Below, in pieces: positions 20,198 to 28,189 of a stretch of DNA of 64,000 nucleotides (positions are counted from its first letter, which is position 1; every line of letters begins with the position of its first letter). Position numbers and translations under genes: made by a program. This stretch comes from Pseudonocardiales bacterium (GTDB lineage Bacteria > Actinomycetota > Actinomycetes > Mycobacteriales > Pseudonocardiaceae): contig JAFAUB010000133.1 of assembly GCA_019243635.1 (NCBI GenBank), forward strand, positions 1 through 64,000, in the 5' to 3' direction. The notes beneath the pieces were generated by a model. The model was given only the letters and a program-made list of their open reading frames with translations. It searched no databases and was not told the DNA's origin.

Positions 20198-20902
20198 AGG
20201 AACGTACGATCTCCCTGGGTCGTGCTCGGCGAGTCGGATGAGGAAGTCGGCGAAGCCCTCGGTGGCGCGGGCGCGGCGGCGGGCGCTGGTGATCACCGGC
20301 GGGTCGGCGGCGTGCAGGACCCGGTGCCCGGTGCGTTTCAGGGTGGTGACCAGGGCGACGTCCTCGTGGGCGGGCAGGGTGGGGAATCCGTCGACGGCGA
20401 GGTAGCTGCGGGCGGATATCCCGAGGTTGGCCCCGTGCACGTGGCGGTGCCCGATGACGTGGTGGTGAAGCCGTCGGAAACGCTCGGCGGTGATGGGTGG
20501 GTGCTCGCTCCAGTCGCAGACGCAGACCATGCCGGCCACGGCGTCGGCACCGTGACGCGCGTGGGCCAGCTGGTCGGCCAGCCACCCCTTCGGCACCTGG
20601 CTGTCGGCGTCGGTGCTCGCCAGCCAGACCCGGTCGGCGCCGAGTTCGTGGAGCAGGTGGGCGAAGCCGGCGCGGCGGGCGGCCCCGACGTTGCGCTCCC
20701 ACACCGCGAGGACCTCCGCGTCGCCGGCCGCGTCGGCCGTGCGGTCACTGCACGCGTCCAGGACCACCAGCAGGTGGACCGGGATGTCGACCGCGACGGC
20801 GGCGCACCGCAGCGCCGCGAGACATCGCGGCAGGAGCTCCTCCTCGTTGTGCGCGGGCACCACGACTCCCACTCGGGTGACCTGGTGACCGGCGGTGGTC
20901 AC
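20168..20902 (-). CDS. family 2 glycosyltransferase
   Basis: 244 residues with a GT-A fold. VGVVVPAHNEEELLPRCL is the nucleotide-binding start, VLDACSDRTAD and STDADSQVP give the DxD-type metal site (DAD), and LPAHEDVALV holds the acidic ED motif. The GTG at 20902 overlaps the methyltransferase stop (GTGA). The upstream open sequence is Arg-rich shadow coding and was excluded. The sugar donor and acceptor are unknown. It is probably co-transcribed with the methyltransferase and acyl-CoA dehydrogenase genes. Confidence 0.85.
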   Translation of the reverse strand: MTTAGHQVTRVGVVVPAHNEEELLPRCLAALRCAAVAVDIPVHLLVVLDACSDRTADAAGDAEVLAVWERNVGAARRAGFAHLLHELGADRVWLASTDADSQVPKGWLADQLAHARHGADAVAGMVCVCDWSEHPPITAERFRRLHHHVIGHRHVHGANLGISARSYLAVDGFPTLPAHEDVALVTTLKRTGHRVLHAADPPVITSARRRARATEGFADFLIRLAEHDPGRSYVPSRHTRVLGG

Positions 20903-21513
20903 CGCAGGCCGGTCTGCGCGGCGACGGACCGCACGGCGGGAGGAGTGCGGAGGTACACCTCCAGCCGGAAGTCCTCCTCGACGTGCTCGACGAGCCGGCC
21001 CAGCCCCGGCTGGGCGGCCAGGGCGGCGTGCACGTCGTCCCCGGTCTGCGGGTACCCGGCCACGGGGTGACGCCAATGCACGGCCAGCAGCGTGCCGCCC
21101 GGTTCGAGGGCGTGAATGGCGGTGACCCACAGCCGGCGCAGGTCCGGGGGATCGAGGTAGTAGCCGAGCTCGCTGATCACGAGGAGGTCGAAGCCACCCC
21201 GTGGCCAGTCCTCGGGCGCCCCTCGACGCTCGAGGACCACATTGGGTGAGCGCGCCAGCCGAGCGCGGGCGGTGCGCAGTGGCGCCTCGGCCACGTCGGT
21301 GGCCAGCAGCTCGTCGCAGCGGGCCGCAAGGTGTTCGGTGAGCACGCCGATCGAGCAGCCCGGCTCGTAGCCGCGGCGGTACCGCGCCCGGGGCAGCGCC
21401 GCCAGCGCGCAGGCGTACTTGCGATGTTCATACCAACGGGTGGTGAACCCCCACGGGTCGGTGGCGGTGGCGTAGAGGTCCTCGAAGTACCCGGCCGGCA
21501 GGCTGGGGCTCAC
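20899..21513 (-). CDS. class I SAM-dependent methyltransferase (NodS-like)
   Basis: 204 residues. The SAM-binding motif I is YEPGCSIGVLTEHLAARC, the acidic residue after strand 2 is in ATDVAEAPL, and FDLLVISELGYYL is motif post-I/II. It resembles NodS-type N-methyltransferases, which act on amino sugars. Placed between a glycosyltransferase and an acyl-CoA dehydrogenase, it may take part in building a modified glycoconjugate, but this is inference. Confidence 0.85.
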   Translation of the reverse strand: MSPSLPAGYFEDLYATATDPWGFTTRWYEHRKYACALAALPRARYRRGYEPGCSIGVLTEHLAARCDELLATDVAEAPLRTARARLARSPNVVLERRGAPEDWPRGGFDLLVISELGYYLDPPDLRRLWVTAIHALEPGGTLLAVHWRHPVAGYPQTGDDVHAALAAQPGLGRLVEHVEEDFRLEVYLRTPPAVRSVAAQTGLR

Positions 21514-21520
21514 CGCGGGA

Positions 21521-22489
21521 TCACCACGGCTGCCACTCCTCGGTGCCGGCGGCGAGGTCCCCGAGCACGGCGAGGTCCCGCTCGGCGTGGCTCTGCCGCA
21601 GGTAGACGGTCAGATCGGTGACTCGGCGGCTGTGCGCGGCGTCGGTGGCCAGCGGTCGCGGCCCCAGTGCCCGGCCGACCCGCTCGATGGTCTGGGTCGC
21701 GGCGGCCTCCACCACCGCCCGGACCCGCAGCGCCCGCCGCCGCGCCAACCGTACGCTCGGGGGGTCGCTGGTCGCCGGGTCAGGACCGCGGTCCGCGGTC
21801 GCGGCGGCTTCCCGCAGCACCGAGCCGGCCGCCGCCAGCACGGTGTCGACCGCGCCCAGATGGGCCCGGCCGTGCGGGTCGAGACCCCCGCCGCGGGCCG
21901 CCTCCCACAGCGGCCGGCCGACCGCGACCGCCCCGCCATGCCAGCAGGCCGCCACACCCATCGCGCCGTACCAGAAACCGACCCGCTCCAGGTACGCCCC
22001 CGGTCCGCCGACCGCCGCCGCCGGCACCGCGTCGAGCTCCACGTCCTCCGTGCCGCTTCCCGACATCCCCAACCCCTCCCATCCACCCACGCCCGTCCGT
22101 ACCCCGGTCTGGGAGAGATCCACCGCGAACAGCCGGCCCCCGTCACCGGCGCGCGCGGTGACCAGGGCATGGGTGCAGGCGTGAGACCCCGAGCACCACC
22201 GCTTGACCCCCGAGAGGCGCCATGTGCCGTCCCGGCGCTGCTCGGCATCCACCCGGCCGTTCGGTGGCTCGGCCGCCCATACCGCCCACCGCTGACCCGG
22301 CAGCGGCGCCGGCACCGCGGGAGTCGACGCGGGTCTGCGCAGCTCGTCCAGGATGGCCAGCGCATCGAGATGCGCCTCGACCAGGCGGGCCAGGTCGAGA
22401 TCATCCGCCGCCAGCCCGGCCAGCACTCCCCACCGCCGCGCGGTGCACCCCCGGCCAGGTAGCGGTACCTCCAGCCGGCCCCGGTTCAC
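21521..22489 (-). CDS. acyl-CoA dehydrogenase-like protein
   Basis: 322 residues with the middle and C-terminal parts of the acyl-CoA dehydrogenase fold: KRWCSGSHACTHALVTA corresponds to the FAD-binding beta domain, and the rest is helical. The only available start, GTG 22489, leaves the N-terminal helical domain short: about 30 expected residues are missing, and an in-frame TGA lies just upstream. The enzyme may be atypical or N-terminally trimmed. It is seven bases from the methyltransferase start. Confidence 0.75.
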   Translation of the reverse strand: MNRGRLEVPLPGRGCTARRWGVLAGLAADDLDLARLVEAHLDALAILDELRRPASTPAVPAPLPGQRWAVWAAEPPNGRVDAEQRRDGTWRLSGVKRWCSGSHACTHALVTARAGDGGRLFAVDLSQTGVRTGVGGWEGLGMSGSGTEDVELDAVPAAAVGGPGAYLERVGFWYGAMGVAACWHGGAVAVGRPLWEAARGGGLDPHGRAHLGAVDTVLAAAGSVLREAAATADRGPDPATSDPPSVRLARRRALRVRAVVEAAATQTIERVGRALGPRPLATDAAHSRRVTDLTVYLRQSHAERDLAVLGDLAAGTEEWQPW

Positions 22490-22538
22490 CAGGTCGGCGA
22501 AGCGGGCCGCGACCGCCTCGGCCCGCCCCGACCCGCCG

Positions 22539-22724
22539 CTACTTGTCGAAGACGTCCCTCACGGCGTCCTTGACCTTCTCGCCGGCCTGCTTGACATGGC
22601 CCGTGGCCTGATCGCCCTGACCCTCAGCCTCCAGCTCCGGGTCGTCAGCGGCGTGGCCTGCGGTCTCCTTCGCCTTGCCCTTGAGAACCTCAGCCTGGTG
22701 GTCGATCTTGTCTCCGGCTCCCAC
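22539..22724 (-). CDS. CsbD family stress protein
   Basis: 61 residues, highly charged and lacking hydrophobic segments, with the CsbD pattern DKIDHQAEVLKGKAKETAGHA and a second VKQAGEKVKDAVRD repeat. CsbD proteins accumulate in general stress; their biochemical role is unknown. It is 49 bases upstream of the acyl-CoA dehydrogenase start on the same strand. Confidence 0.88.
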   Translation of the reverse strand: MGAGDKIDHQAEVLKGKAKETAGHAADDPELEAEGQGDQATGHVKQAGEKVKDAVRDVFDK

Positions 22725-22860
22725 AGCGAGTGCCTTCCCTTCGTCGGCCCGTGGTGGAAAGACCTAACGTAACCTCTTGGCGAGGATGTCGCGCGGTGAA
22801 CCGCTGGAACAGGCCCAGGCTGGTGGATGATCGGCGTCGCGGTATGCCTATCCTGCGCGT

Positions 22861-23745
22861 ATGAGACCCTTCGACGACATCGTCCGGCTGGAGCGAGCCG
22901 AGGCGTTGGACCGGCCGGCGGCCGCGGTACGCGGCGTCGTGCAACGGCTGCTGCGCAACCGGACGCTGAAGGACGCGCTGCACGGGGTGTGGCTGGGGCA
23001 TCCGCTGCATCCCGCCCTGGCGCAGGTCGCGCTCGGTTCGTTCGTGTCCGCCTCGCTGATCGACGCGGTCGGCGGCCGGCGTCGCGAGTCATCCGGGCTG
23101 ATCGCGGTCGGGCTGGCCAGCGCCGTGCCGACGGTCGCCGCGGGATGGGCGGACTGGTCCGACAGTCACGAGGACCAGCAGCGGGTCGGGCTCGTGCACG
23201 CCGCGCTGAACGCCACGGCGGTGTCCTGCTTCACGGCCGCGCTGCTGCGCCGGCGTGGCGACCGAGGCACCGGGCGGTTGCTGTCGTTGCTCGGAGGCAC
23301 GCTGAGCGTGATGGGGGCGGCGTTGGGCGGCCACCTGGGCTACCGGCAGGCCACCGGCGCCAACCACGGCGAGGAGATACCGCACGTCGGTCCGGGGGAC
23401 TGGCTGCCGCTGGGGCCGCTCGAGGAGTTCCCGCTGGACCGGCCGGTGCGCCGGCTCGCCGGCGAGGTCCCGGTGTTCGTGCTGCGCCGCGGTGGCCGCT
23501 CCGAGGTCACGGTGCTCTCCGACCGCTGCCCGCACCTGTCCGGGCCGCTGCACGAGGGCGAGCTCTCCGAGGTCGACGGGGAGCTGCACGTCAGCTGCCC
23601 GTGGCACGCGAGCGTGTTCCGGCTCCGCGACGGCGGGGTCGTGCACGGTCCGGCGACGGCACCGGTGCCCGGCTTCGAGTCTCGCGTCGAGGATGGCGTG
23701 CTGCAGGTGCGCGTGCGGACCCTGCCCGGCGTCCCAGCGAGCTGA
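22861..23745 (+). CDS. DUF2231 membrane domain fused to Rieske [2Fe-2S] domain
   Basis: 294 residues. The N-terminal half (to about 160) is a DUF2231-type unit with LHGVWLGHPLHPALAQV and four hydrophobic helices carrying conserved histidines. The C-terminal part is a Rieske domain with CPHL (about residue 222) and CPWH (about residue 246), which bind the [2Fe-2S] cluster. It is likely a membrane electron carrier. No oxygenase or cytochrome partner is adjacent. The start ATG is preceded by only a weak ribosome site. Confidence 0.88.
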   Translation: MRPFDDIVRLERAEALDRPAAAVRGVVQRLLRNRTLKDALHGVWLGHPLHPALAQVALGSFVSASLIDAVGGRRRESSGLIAVGLASAVPTVAAGWADWSDSHEDQQRVGLVHAALNATAVSCFTAALLRRRGDRGTGRLLSLLGGTLSVMGAALGGHLGYRQATGANHGEEIPHVGPGDWLPLGPLEEFPLDRPVRRLAGEVPVFVLRRGGRSEVTVLSDRCPHLSGPLHEGELSEVDGELHVSCPWHASVFRLRDGGVVHGPATAPVPGFESRVEDGVLQVRVRTLPGVPAS

Positions 23746-23894
23746 CGGACTCCCCGGGCCGCGGGCACCGACCCGGGTGGATCACAGCCGGTGACGGCGG
23801 GCTCGTCGGATCAGCCACTCAGCGTGGGGATAAAACGGGTGGATGTGCCCTACGATCAGGTTGAGACATCCGGTCGGAGCTGGCGGGAGGCATC

Positions 23895-24050
23895 GTGATC
23901 GTTCTTGGGATCGTCCTACTGGTGGTGGGTTACCTGCTCGGGATCCCGATTCTGTGGACTCTCGGGATCATCCTGGTGGTCGTTGGAGTGATCTTGGTGC
24001 TGCTCGGGTCGGTCGGGCGTCCCATCGGCGGCCGACGGCACTATTGGTGA
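23895..24050 (+). CDS. DUF6131-type small membrane protein
   Basis: 51 residues from GTG 23895 behind GGGAGG. Two hydrophobic stretches are separated by GIPILWTLG, and the protein ends in GRPIGGRRHYW. This pattern is common in actinobacterial DUF6131 proteins. The function is unknown. It was found by reading the gap after the Rieske gene. Confidence 0.8.
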   Translation: MIVLGIVLLVVGYLLGIPILWTLGIILVVVGVILVLLGSVGRPIGGRRHYW

Positions 24051-24107
24051 CGCTGGACTCGTGGTGACGCATGGGTTTCAGGCGCGTCGGCTTCAGACGT
24101 ATGGGCT

Positions 24108-25316
24108 TCAGGCGTGGTCCAGACGGGGGAAGAGCACTTCGCGGGTCAGCAGGAGCAGGGCTGCGGCGGCGGGGATGGCCACCAGGGCGCCCACGATGCC
24201 CAGCAGGGCGCCTCCCAGCAGCACAGCCACGACGGTCACCAGGGCGGGTACCTTGAGCACCCGGCCGATGATTCGGGGGACCAGCAGGTAGTCCTCGGTC
24301 AGCCGGTAGACCAGGAAGAACCCGACGGTGGCCAGGCAGGTGGGCAGCGACACGCTCAGCGCGACCAGGCACACCGCCATGCCCGCGATGGTGGAGCCGA
24401 TCACCGGGACCAGGTCCAGGAGCGCCACGAAGATGCTGAGCAACAGGGCGTAGGGCACCCTCGCGACCGTCAGGAAGGTGAAGGTGAGGACCCCGGCGAT
24501 CAGCGAGATCAGCAGGTTGCCCAGGACGTAGCCACCGACCTTGGTGAAGATCTCATCGCCGAGGAGGATCGCGCGGGGACGGCGGGAATGCGGCACCAGC
24601 CGGTAGAGGGTCGCGCGGATGCGGGGCAGGTCGGCCACGAAGTACATGGTGAGCACGACCAGGATCAGGGTGCTGGCCAGGGCGCTGAACACGACCTGGC
24701 CGGCCCCGAGCAGGCCGTTGAGCACGCTGGAGGGATCCCCGCTGAGGGTTTGCTGCAGGCGTTGTTGCAGGTGCAGGCGCTCGTCGAGCTGACCCAGCAG
24801 CGAATGAGGGTTCTGCAGCCGGGAGAGCATGGTCGGGGCCTGGGTGAGGAACTGGGTGGCTTGGCGCGTCAGCGGGGGGATCGCCGCGGCCAGGAACCCG
24901 GCCACCAGCGCCAGGGTCGCCATCAGCACGGTGACCACCGCCGTCCACCGCGGGAACCTGTGCCGAGCCAGCACGGACACCGCGGGCTCCAGGCCGATCG
25001 CGAGGAACAGCGCCAGCCCGATCAGCACCAGGACATCGCGCACAGTGATGATCATTTCGACCGTGCCGGCCATGACCGCGACGCCGGCGGCGGCGCTCAT
25101 GCCGACCAGGAACGGTGATCGGCGGTTGAGCGGGCTACCGGGTCGACCGAGGGGGTGCTGCGGTGTGCTGATCTGGGCGGCCACCGCCTCAGCGGCCGCG
25201 ACGGAACCCTCGGCCTCGGTATGCGGTTGAGCGACCAGGGCGTGATGACCCGTCCCCGGTTCCGAGCCGCCGGTCGCGCACCTGTGCCGCCCCGCGTCCT
25301 GATCGTGCGCTACCAC
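24108..25316 (-). CDS. AI-2E family transporter (PerM-like permease)
   Basis: 402 residues. After a soluble N-terminus (about 65) it has the eight-helix layout of the PerM/TqsA family, with a large soluble loop after helix 3 (about 165-215) and the conserved VPVIGSTIAG and LVPRIIGRVLKVPALV segments. The family exports small molecules or ions; the substrate here is not predictable. Three short degenerate repeats of TTCAGGCG type lie just past its stop (24070-24115). Confidence 0.88.
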   Translation of the reverse strand: MVAHDQDAGRHRCATGGSEPGTGHHALVAQPHTEAEGSVAAAEAVAAQISTPQHPLGRPGSPLNRRSPFLVGMSAAAGVAVMAGTVEMIITVRDVLVLIGLALFLAIGLEPAVSVLARHRFPRWTAVVTVLMATLALVAGFLAAAIPPLTRQATQFLTQAPTMLSRLQNPHSLLGQLDERLHLQQRLQQTLSGDPSSVLNGLLGAGQVVFSALASTLILVVLTMYFVADLPRIRATLYRLVPHSRRPRAILLGDEIFTKVGGYVLGNLLISLIAGVLTFTFLTVARVPYALLLSIFVALLDLVPVIGSTIAGMAVCLVALSVSLPTCLATVGFFLVYRLTEDYLLVPRIIGRVLKVPALVTVVAVLLGGALLGIVGALVAIPAAAALLLLTREVLFPRLDHA

Positions 25317-25438
25317 CGTTTCCTCCTACCTTCCTGGCTAGCCGACGGTCATTTTCCCACCCCTCCTTCGTGGTGCGCGCCAGCGAACCGCCGAGAGCTC
25401 AGGCAGGGGCCACCCGACTGATAACGGCGACACCGCTG

Positions 25439-26368
25439 TCAGGTTCGGTCCATCTGCAGCCGGATGGTGGTGGGGTGGGGCCACAGGTAGAACTGGTCGC
25501 AGAGCTGGTAGGCCAGCCACAGGCCGCGGCCCCGGTGCTGGGTCGTCGACGGGTGCAGTAGCCCGGCCAGCGGCTGGGTGTACCGGCCGTTGCCGGTGAT
25601 CTGACAGATCACCGAGGTTGCGCTGGCCCACAGGCTCACGGCAGCGGGCGGGACGCCGTGTTCGAGGGCGTTGCTGGCGATCTCGCTGACGGCCAGCACG
25701 AAATCGTCACACCGGGCCGGGGACAGTCCGGCACCGGCGGCGTAGCCGGCCACGAGCCGGCGCAGCCCGGACAGTCCTGTGGCGTGCTCGATCGTGTCGG
25801 TGATGTCAGGCTCGCCCAGCTCAATCGGTGGCGGCAGCGGGTAGCGGGCCAGGAACTCCTCCGCCGGCAGGTACTCCAGGCTGGGGGTGATCGCGCCGTT
25901 GAGCAGGCTGGGATGTGCCCCGCGCACCGTGGCTGCGGTGTCGGGGTCGTCCGGGTAGGCGCAGACCAGCGTGAGGTCGCACTCGGCCAAGGCCAGGGTG
26001 GTGACGGCGTCGATGTGCATCCACAGCGCCGCCCGATGCGCGTCCTGGCCGCTCAGGTCAGGGGCGGCGACGATGGTGACCGGCCCGCCGTCGGGGCTCG
26101 TGTCGGCGATCCAGTCCCGGTAGCGGCCCAGCACCCGGCCGGGATGGCGATAGAGCCCGCCCGCGTCGGCGGTGTGCAACCCGGCCAGGTCCGCGGCCGG
26201 CAACCGGGCGCGCAGGCCGTCCGCGGTGGTGGGGGGCAGCACAGCCAGCACCGGCTCACCGTGAGCCAGCCGATCGGCGACCAGGGGGGCGAGCGCGGCG
26301 GACGCATCCACGCTCACAGGGTGCAGCAACCCGTGATGAGTCAGCCTGGCCGACCTGCACCGTCCCAT
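25439..26368 (-). CDS. MEDS-domain / histidine-kinase-like ATPase sensor protein
   Basis: 309 residues. The N-terminal half, starting around GLLHPVSVDASAALAP, is a MEDS domain (proposed to sense small ligands). The C-terminal half is an HATPase of the anti-sigma/RsbW type: SEIASNALEHGVPP is the N-box and HRGRGLWLAYQLCDQF the G-box. No phosphoacceptor His domain is seen, so it probably works as an anti-sigma switch kinase. No partner sigma or antagonist lies next to it. Confidence 0.8.
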   Translation of the reverse strand: MGRCRSARLTHHGLLHPVSVDASAALAPLVADRLAHGEPVLAVLPPTTADGLRARLPAADLAGLHTADAGGLYRHPGRVLGRYRDWIADTSPDGGPVTIVAAPDLSGQDAHRAALWMHIDAVTTLALAECDLTLVCAYPDDPDTAATVRGAHPSLLNGAITPSLEYLPAEEFLARYPLPPPIELGEPDITDTIEHATGLSGLRRLVAGYAAGAGLSPARCDDFVLAVSEIASNALEHGVPPAAVSLWASATSVICQITGNGRYTQPLAGLLHPSTTQHRGRGLWLAYQLCDQFYLWPHPTTIRLQMDRT

Positions 26369-26624
26369 TCGTCACACCCGTCCCTGTCGCTACCGTGCAG
26401 TCCCGCTGTCCTCTTATGTGGGAAGTGTCGCTGATGCAGCATGACTCTCAGAAGTTCCCGATCTCACGGCGCCGAAACTCCCGACCACGGGTTCTGATGT
26501 CCGCGCGGGCCCTGCGCAGACCGCCCGGACTGCTTCTTGCCCGCGGCGGCATGACTTGCGATCATGTCGCCATCCGGGGTCACTTGGGCTTTCCTACCAC
26601 CGCCCCTGCCGAAGGAGATCCATC

Positions 26625-27110
26625 ATGGCCGCAGCCAAGGGACTGGAGACCTACCTCAACGATCATCTGGCTGGTGCTGCCGCCGGCAGCGAGCTCGCGA
26701 ACAAGATCAGCTCAGAGTACGCGGACACCCGGTTCGGTCCCTTCCTTGCGGAGCTGACCCGCGACATCGAGCAGGACAAAGTGACGTTGGAAGCGCTGAT
26801 GGAGCGGCTAGGGATTCAGCGGAGCTCGACCAAGCAGGCTGCCAGCTGGATCGGGGAGAAGGCCACCAGGCTGAAGCTGAGCGAGACGGCGACCGGTGAT
26901 CGGGATCTGAAGCGCCTGCTGGAGTTCGAGACGCTGTCCCTGGGCATCGAGGGCAAGCTGTCGATGTGGCGCGCCCTGATCGAGGTGAGTGACTCACACG
27001 CCGAGCTCGCCGGGACCGACCTGGCTAGGCTCGCGCAGCGGGCCGAGAGCCAGCGCTCCAGCCTTGAGGATCACCGGCTTGAGGTTGCGCACGGAGCCCT
27101 GGTCGGCTGA
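26625..27110 (+). CDS. helical hypothetical protein
   Basis: 161 residues, nearly all helix by composition, with no signal peptide. ATG 26625 follows AAGGAGAT at good distance. The long-helix pattern and spaced acidic residues (ELTRDIEQDK, LLEFETLSLG) resemble ferritin-like four-helix bundles, but no clear metal motif is seen. It is convergent with the formate transporter, with only two bases between the stops. Confidence 0.65.
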   Translation: MAAAKGLETYLNDHLAGAAAGSELANKISSEYADTRFGPFLAELTRDIEQDKVTLEALMERLGIQRSSTKQAASWIGEKATRLKLSETATGDRDLKRLLEFETLSLGIEGKLSMWRALIEVSDSHAELAGTDLARLAQRAESQRSSLEDHRLEVAHGALVG

Positions 27111-27112
27111 CC

Positions 27113-27934
27113 TCAGGAGGGCGCCTCAGTCTCCCGGCCGGCGTTCCTGTGACGTTCCGCCATGACCTTGTGAGGAACCTGGAGCAGGCGAAGGACGGTG
27201 ACCAGCCCGAGGCCGCCGAGCATGTTCCCGAGCCCCGCGAAGGCGAACAGCCTGAGCCAGTCCAGGTAGCCGAACGGTGCGCCGGCTTGCAGCGCGGCGA
27301 AGCAGACCAGCGACGCGACGATCGCGTGGTTGACCTTGCCGGCGCCGAGCAGGAAGCCCGCGAGCACCGCCGGCACCAGGCGTACCAGGTCGGACTCCGT
27401 GGCGTGTTGCAGATGGGTCAGCAGCGTGATGAGCATGCCGCCGATGAGCGCGAGCGCGAACGCCGACCATCCAAAGCCCAGGGTGACGTAGGACTGGGCC
27501 GCCTCGACGGCGCTGCCACGCAGCGTCGGGAAGCCCGCCATCACCAACCCGGTCACGACCCATCCGCCGAGCAGGTTGGTCAGCAGGGTGGCCCCCCACA
27601 GCCGTGCCAGGCTCAGCGGCGTGCCGCGCCGGGCGACCACCGCGACCACGGGGACCAGGAAGTTCTCAGTGAACAGCTCGCTGCGCGCCAGGGACAGCGC
27701 GATGAACCCCGCCGAGAACGCCACGCCGCCCAGCAGCACGCTGCCCGTGGCGTGCTCCACGAGCAGCAGCGCCAGCACGCCCACACCCACGTCGAGACCA
27801 CCGAGGAAACCGGTCGCGGCCAACCCGAGCCACGACCGGCCCAACCGCTGCTCCCCCTCCTCGACCAGCCGGTCGAAGGTCTCCTCACTGCCCTGCTGCG
27901 GGATATCGGGCTCAGCGGCGCGGCGCGGCATCAT
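27113..27934 (-). CDS. formate/nitrite transporter family channel
   Basis: 273 residues of the FNT family (FocA, NirC), which pass formate, nitrite or similar anions as pentamers. Six hydrophobic helices follow a soluble N-terminus. LFTENFLVPVVAVVARR and GKVNHAIVASLV fit the FNT pore helices. The tRNA-Sec gene lies just upstream on the same strand and formate dehydrogenase is 7 kb away, which favours formate as substrate. This is inference. Confidence 0.85.
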   Translation of the reverse strand: MMPRRAAEPDIPQQGSEETFDRLVEEGEQRLGRSWLGLAATGFLGGLDVGVGVLALLLVEHATGSVLLGGVAFSAGFIALSLARSELFTENFLVPVVAVVARRGTPLSLARLWGATLLTNLLGGWVVTGLVMAGFPTLRGSAVEAAQSYVTLGFGWSAFALALIGGMLITLLTHLQHATESDLVRLVPAVLAGFLLGAGKVNHAIVASLVCFAALQAGAPFGYLDWLRLFAFAGLGNMLGGLGLVTVLRLLQVPHKVMAERHRNAGRETEAPS

Positions 27935-27964
27935 TACAGCAGGCTACGGAGGCTCGAGGCACGG

Positions 27965-28055
27965 TGGAGATCCGGCCGTGGAGATCCGGCTGGGGAGATC
28001 CGGCTGGGGAGATCCGGCTGCGGAGATCCGGCTGCGGAGATCCGGCTGCGGAGAC
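27965..28055 (-). repeat. 14-bp tandem repeat after tRNA-Sec
   Basis: Six copies of GGAGATCCGGCTG with one variable base (period 14) and one partial copy at 28049-28055. It lies between the 3' end of tRNA-Sec (28062) and the formate transporter start (27934). The period is not a multiple of three and the array looks non-coding. Confidence 0.95.
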
Positions 28056-28061
28056 GGTCGG

Positions 28062-28154
28062 CGGAGGCGGACGGGAATCGAACCCGCCTGGTCGAGGTGC
28101 TCGACCACGTCGGTGTTGAAGACCGCGGGGGCCACCAGGCACCCATACGCCTCC
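28062..28154 (-). tRNA. selC: tRNA-Sec (anticodon UCA)
   Basis: Read on the minus strand, a 93-base tRNA begins GGAGGCGT and ends CCGCCTCC plus discriminator G. The anticodon loop reads CTTCAAC, with anticodon TCA that decodes UGA. The T-arm is GCGGG-TTCGATT-CCCGT. The acceptor plus T-stem stack is 13 pairs (eighth acceptor pair irregular), and a long variable arm (GTGGTCGAGCACCTCGACC) is present. These are tRNA-Sec hallmarks. CCA is not encoded: CCG follows. It would be missed by scans tuned for 76-base tRNAs. Confidence 0.95.
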
Positions 28155-28189
28155 GTCAGGAGATCTTAGGGGCCGTTCCGGTGAGGAGC

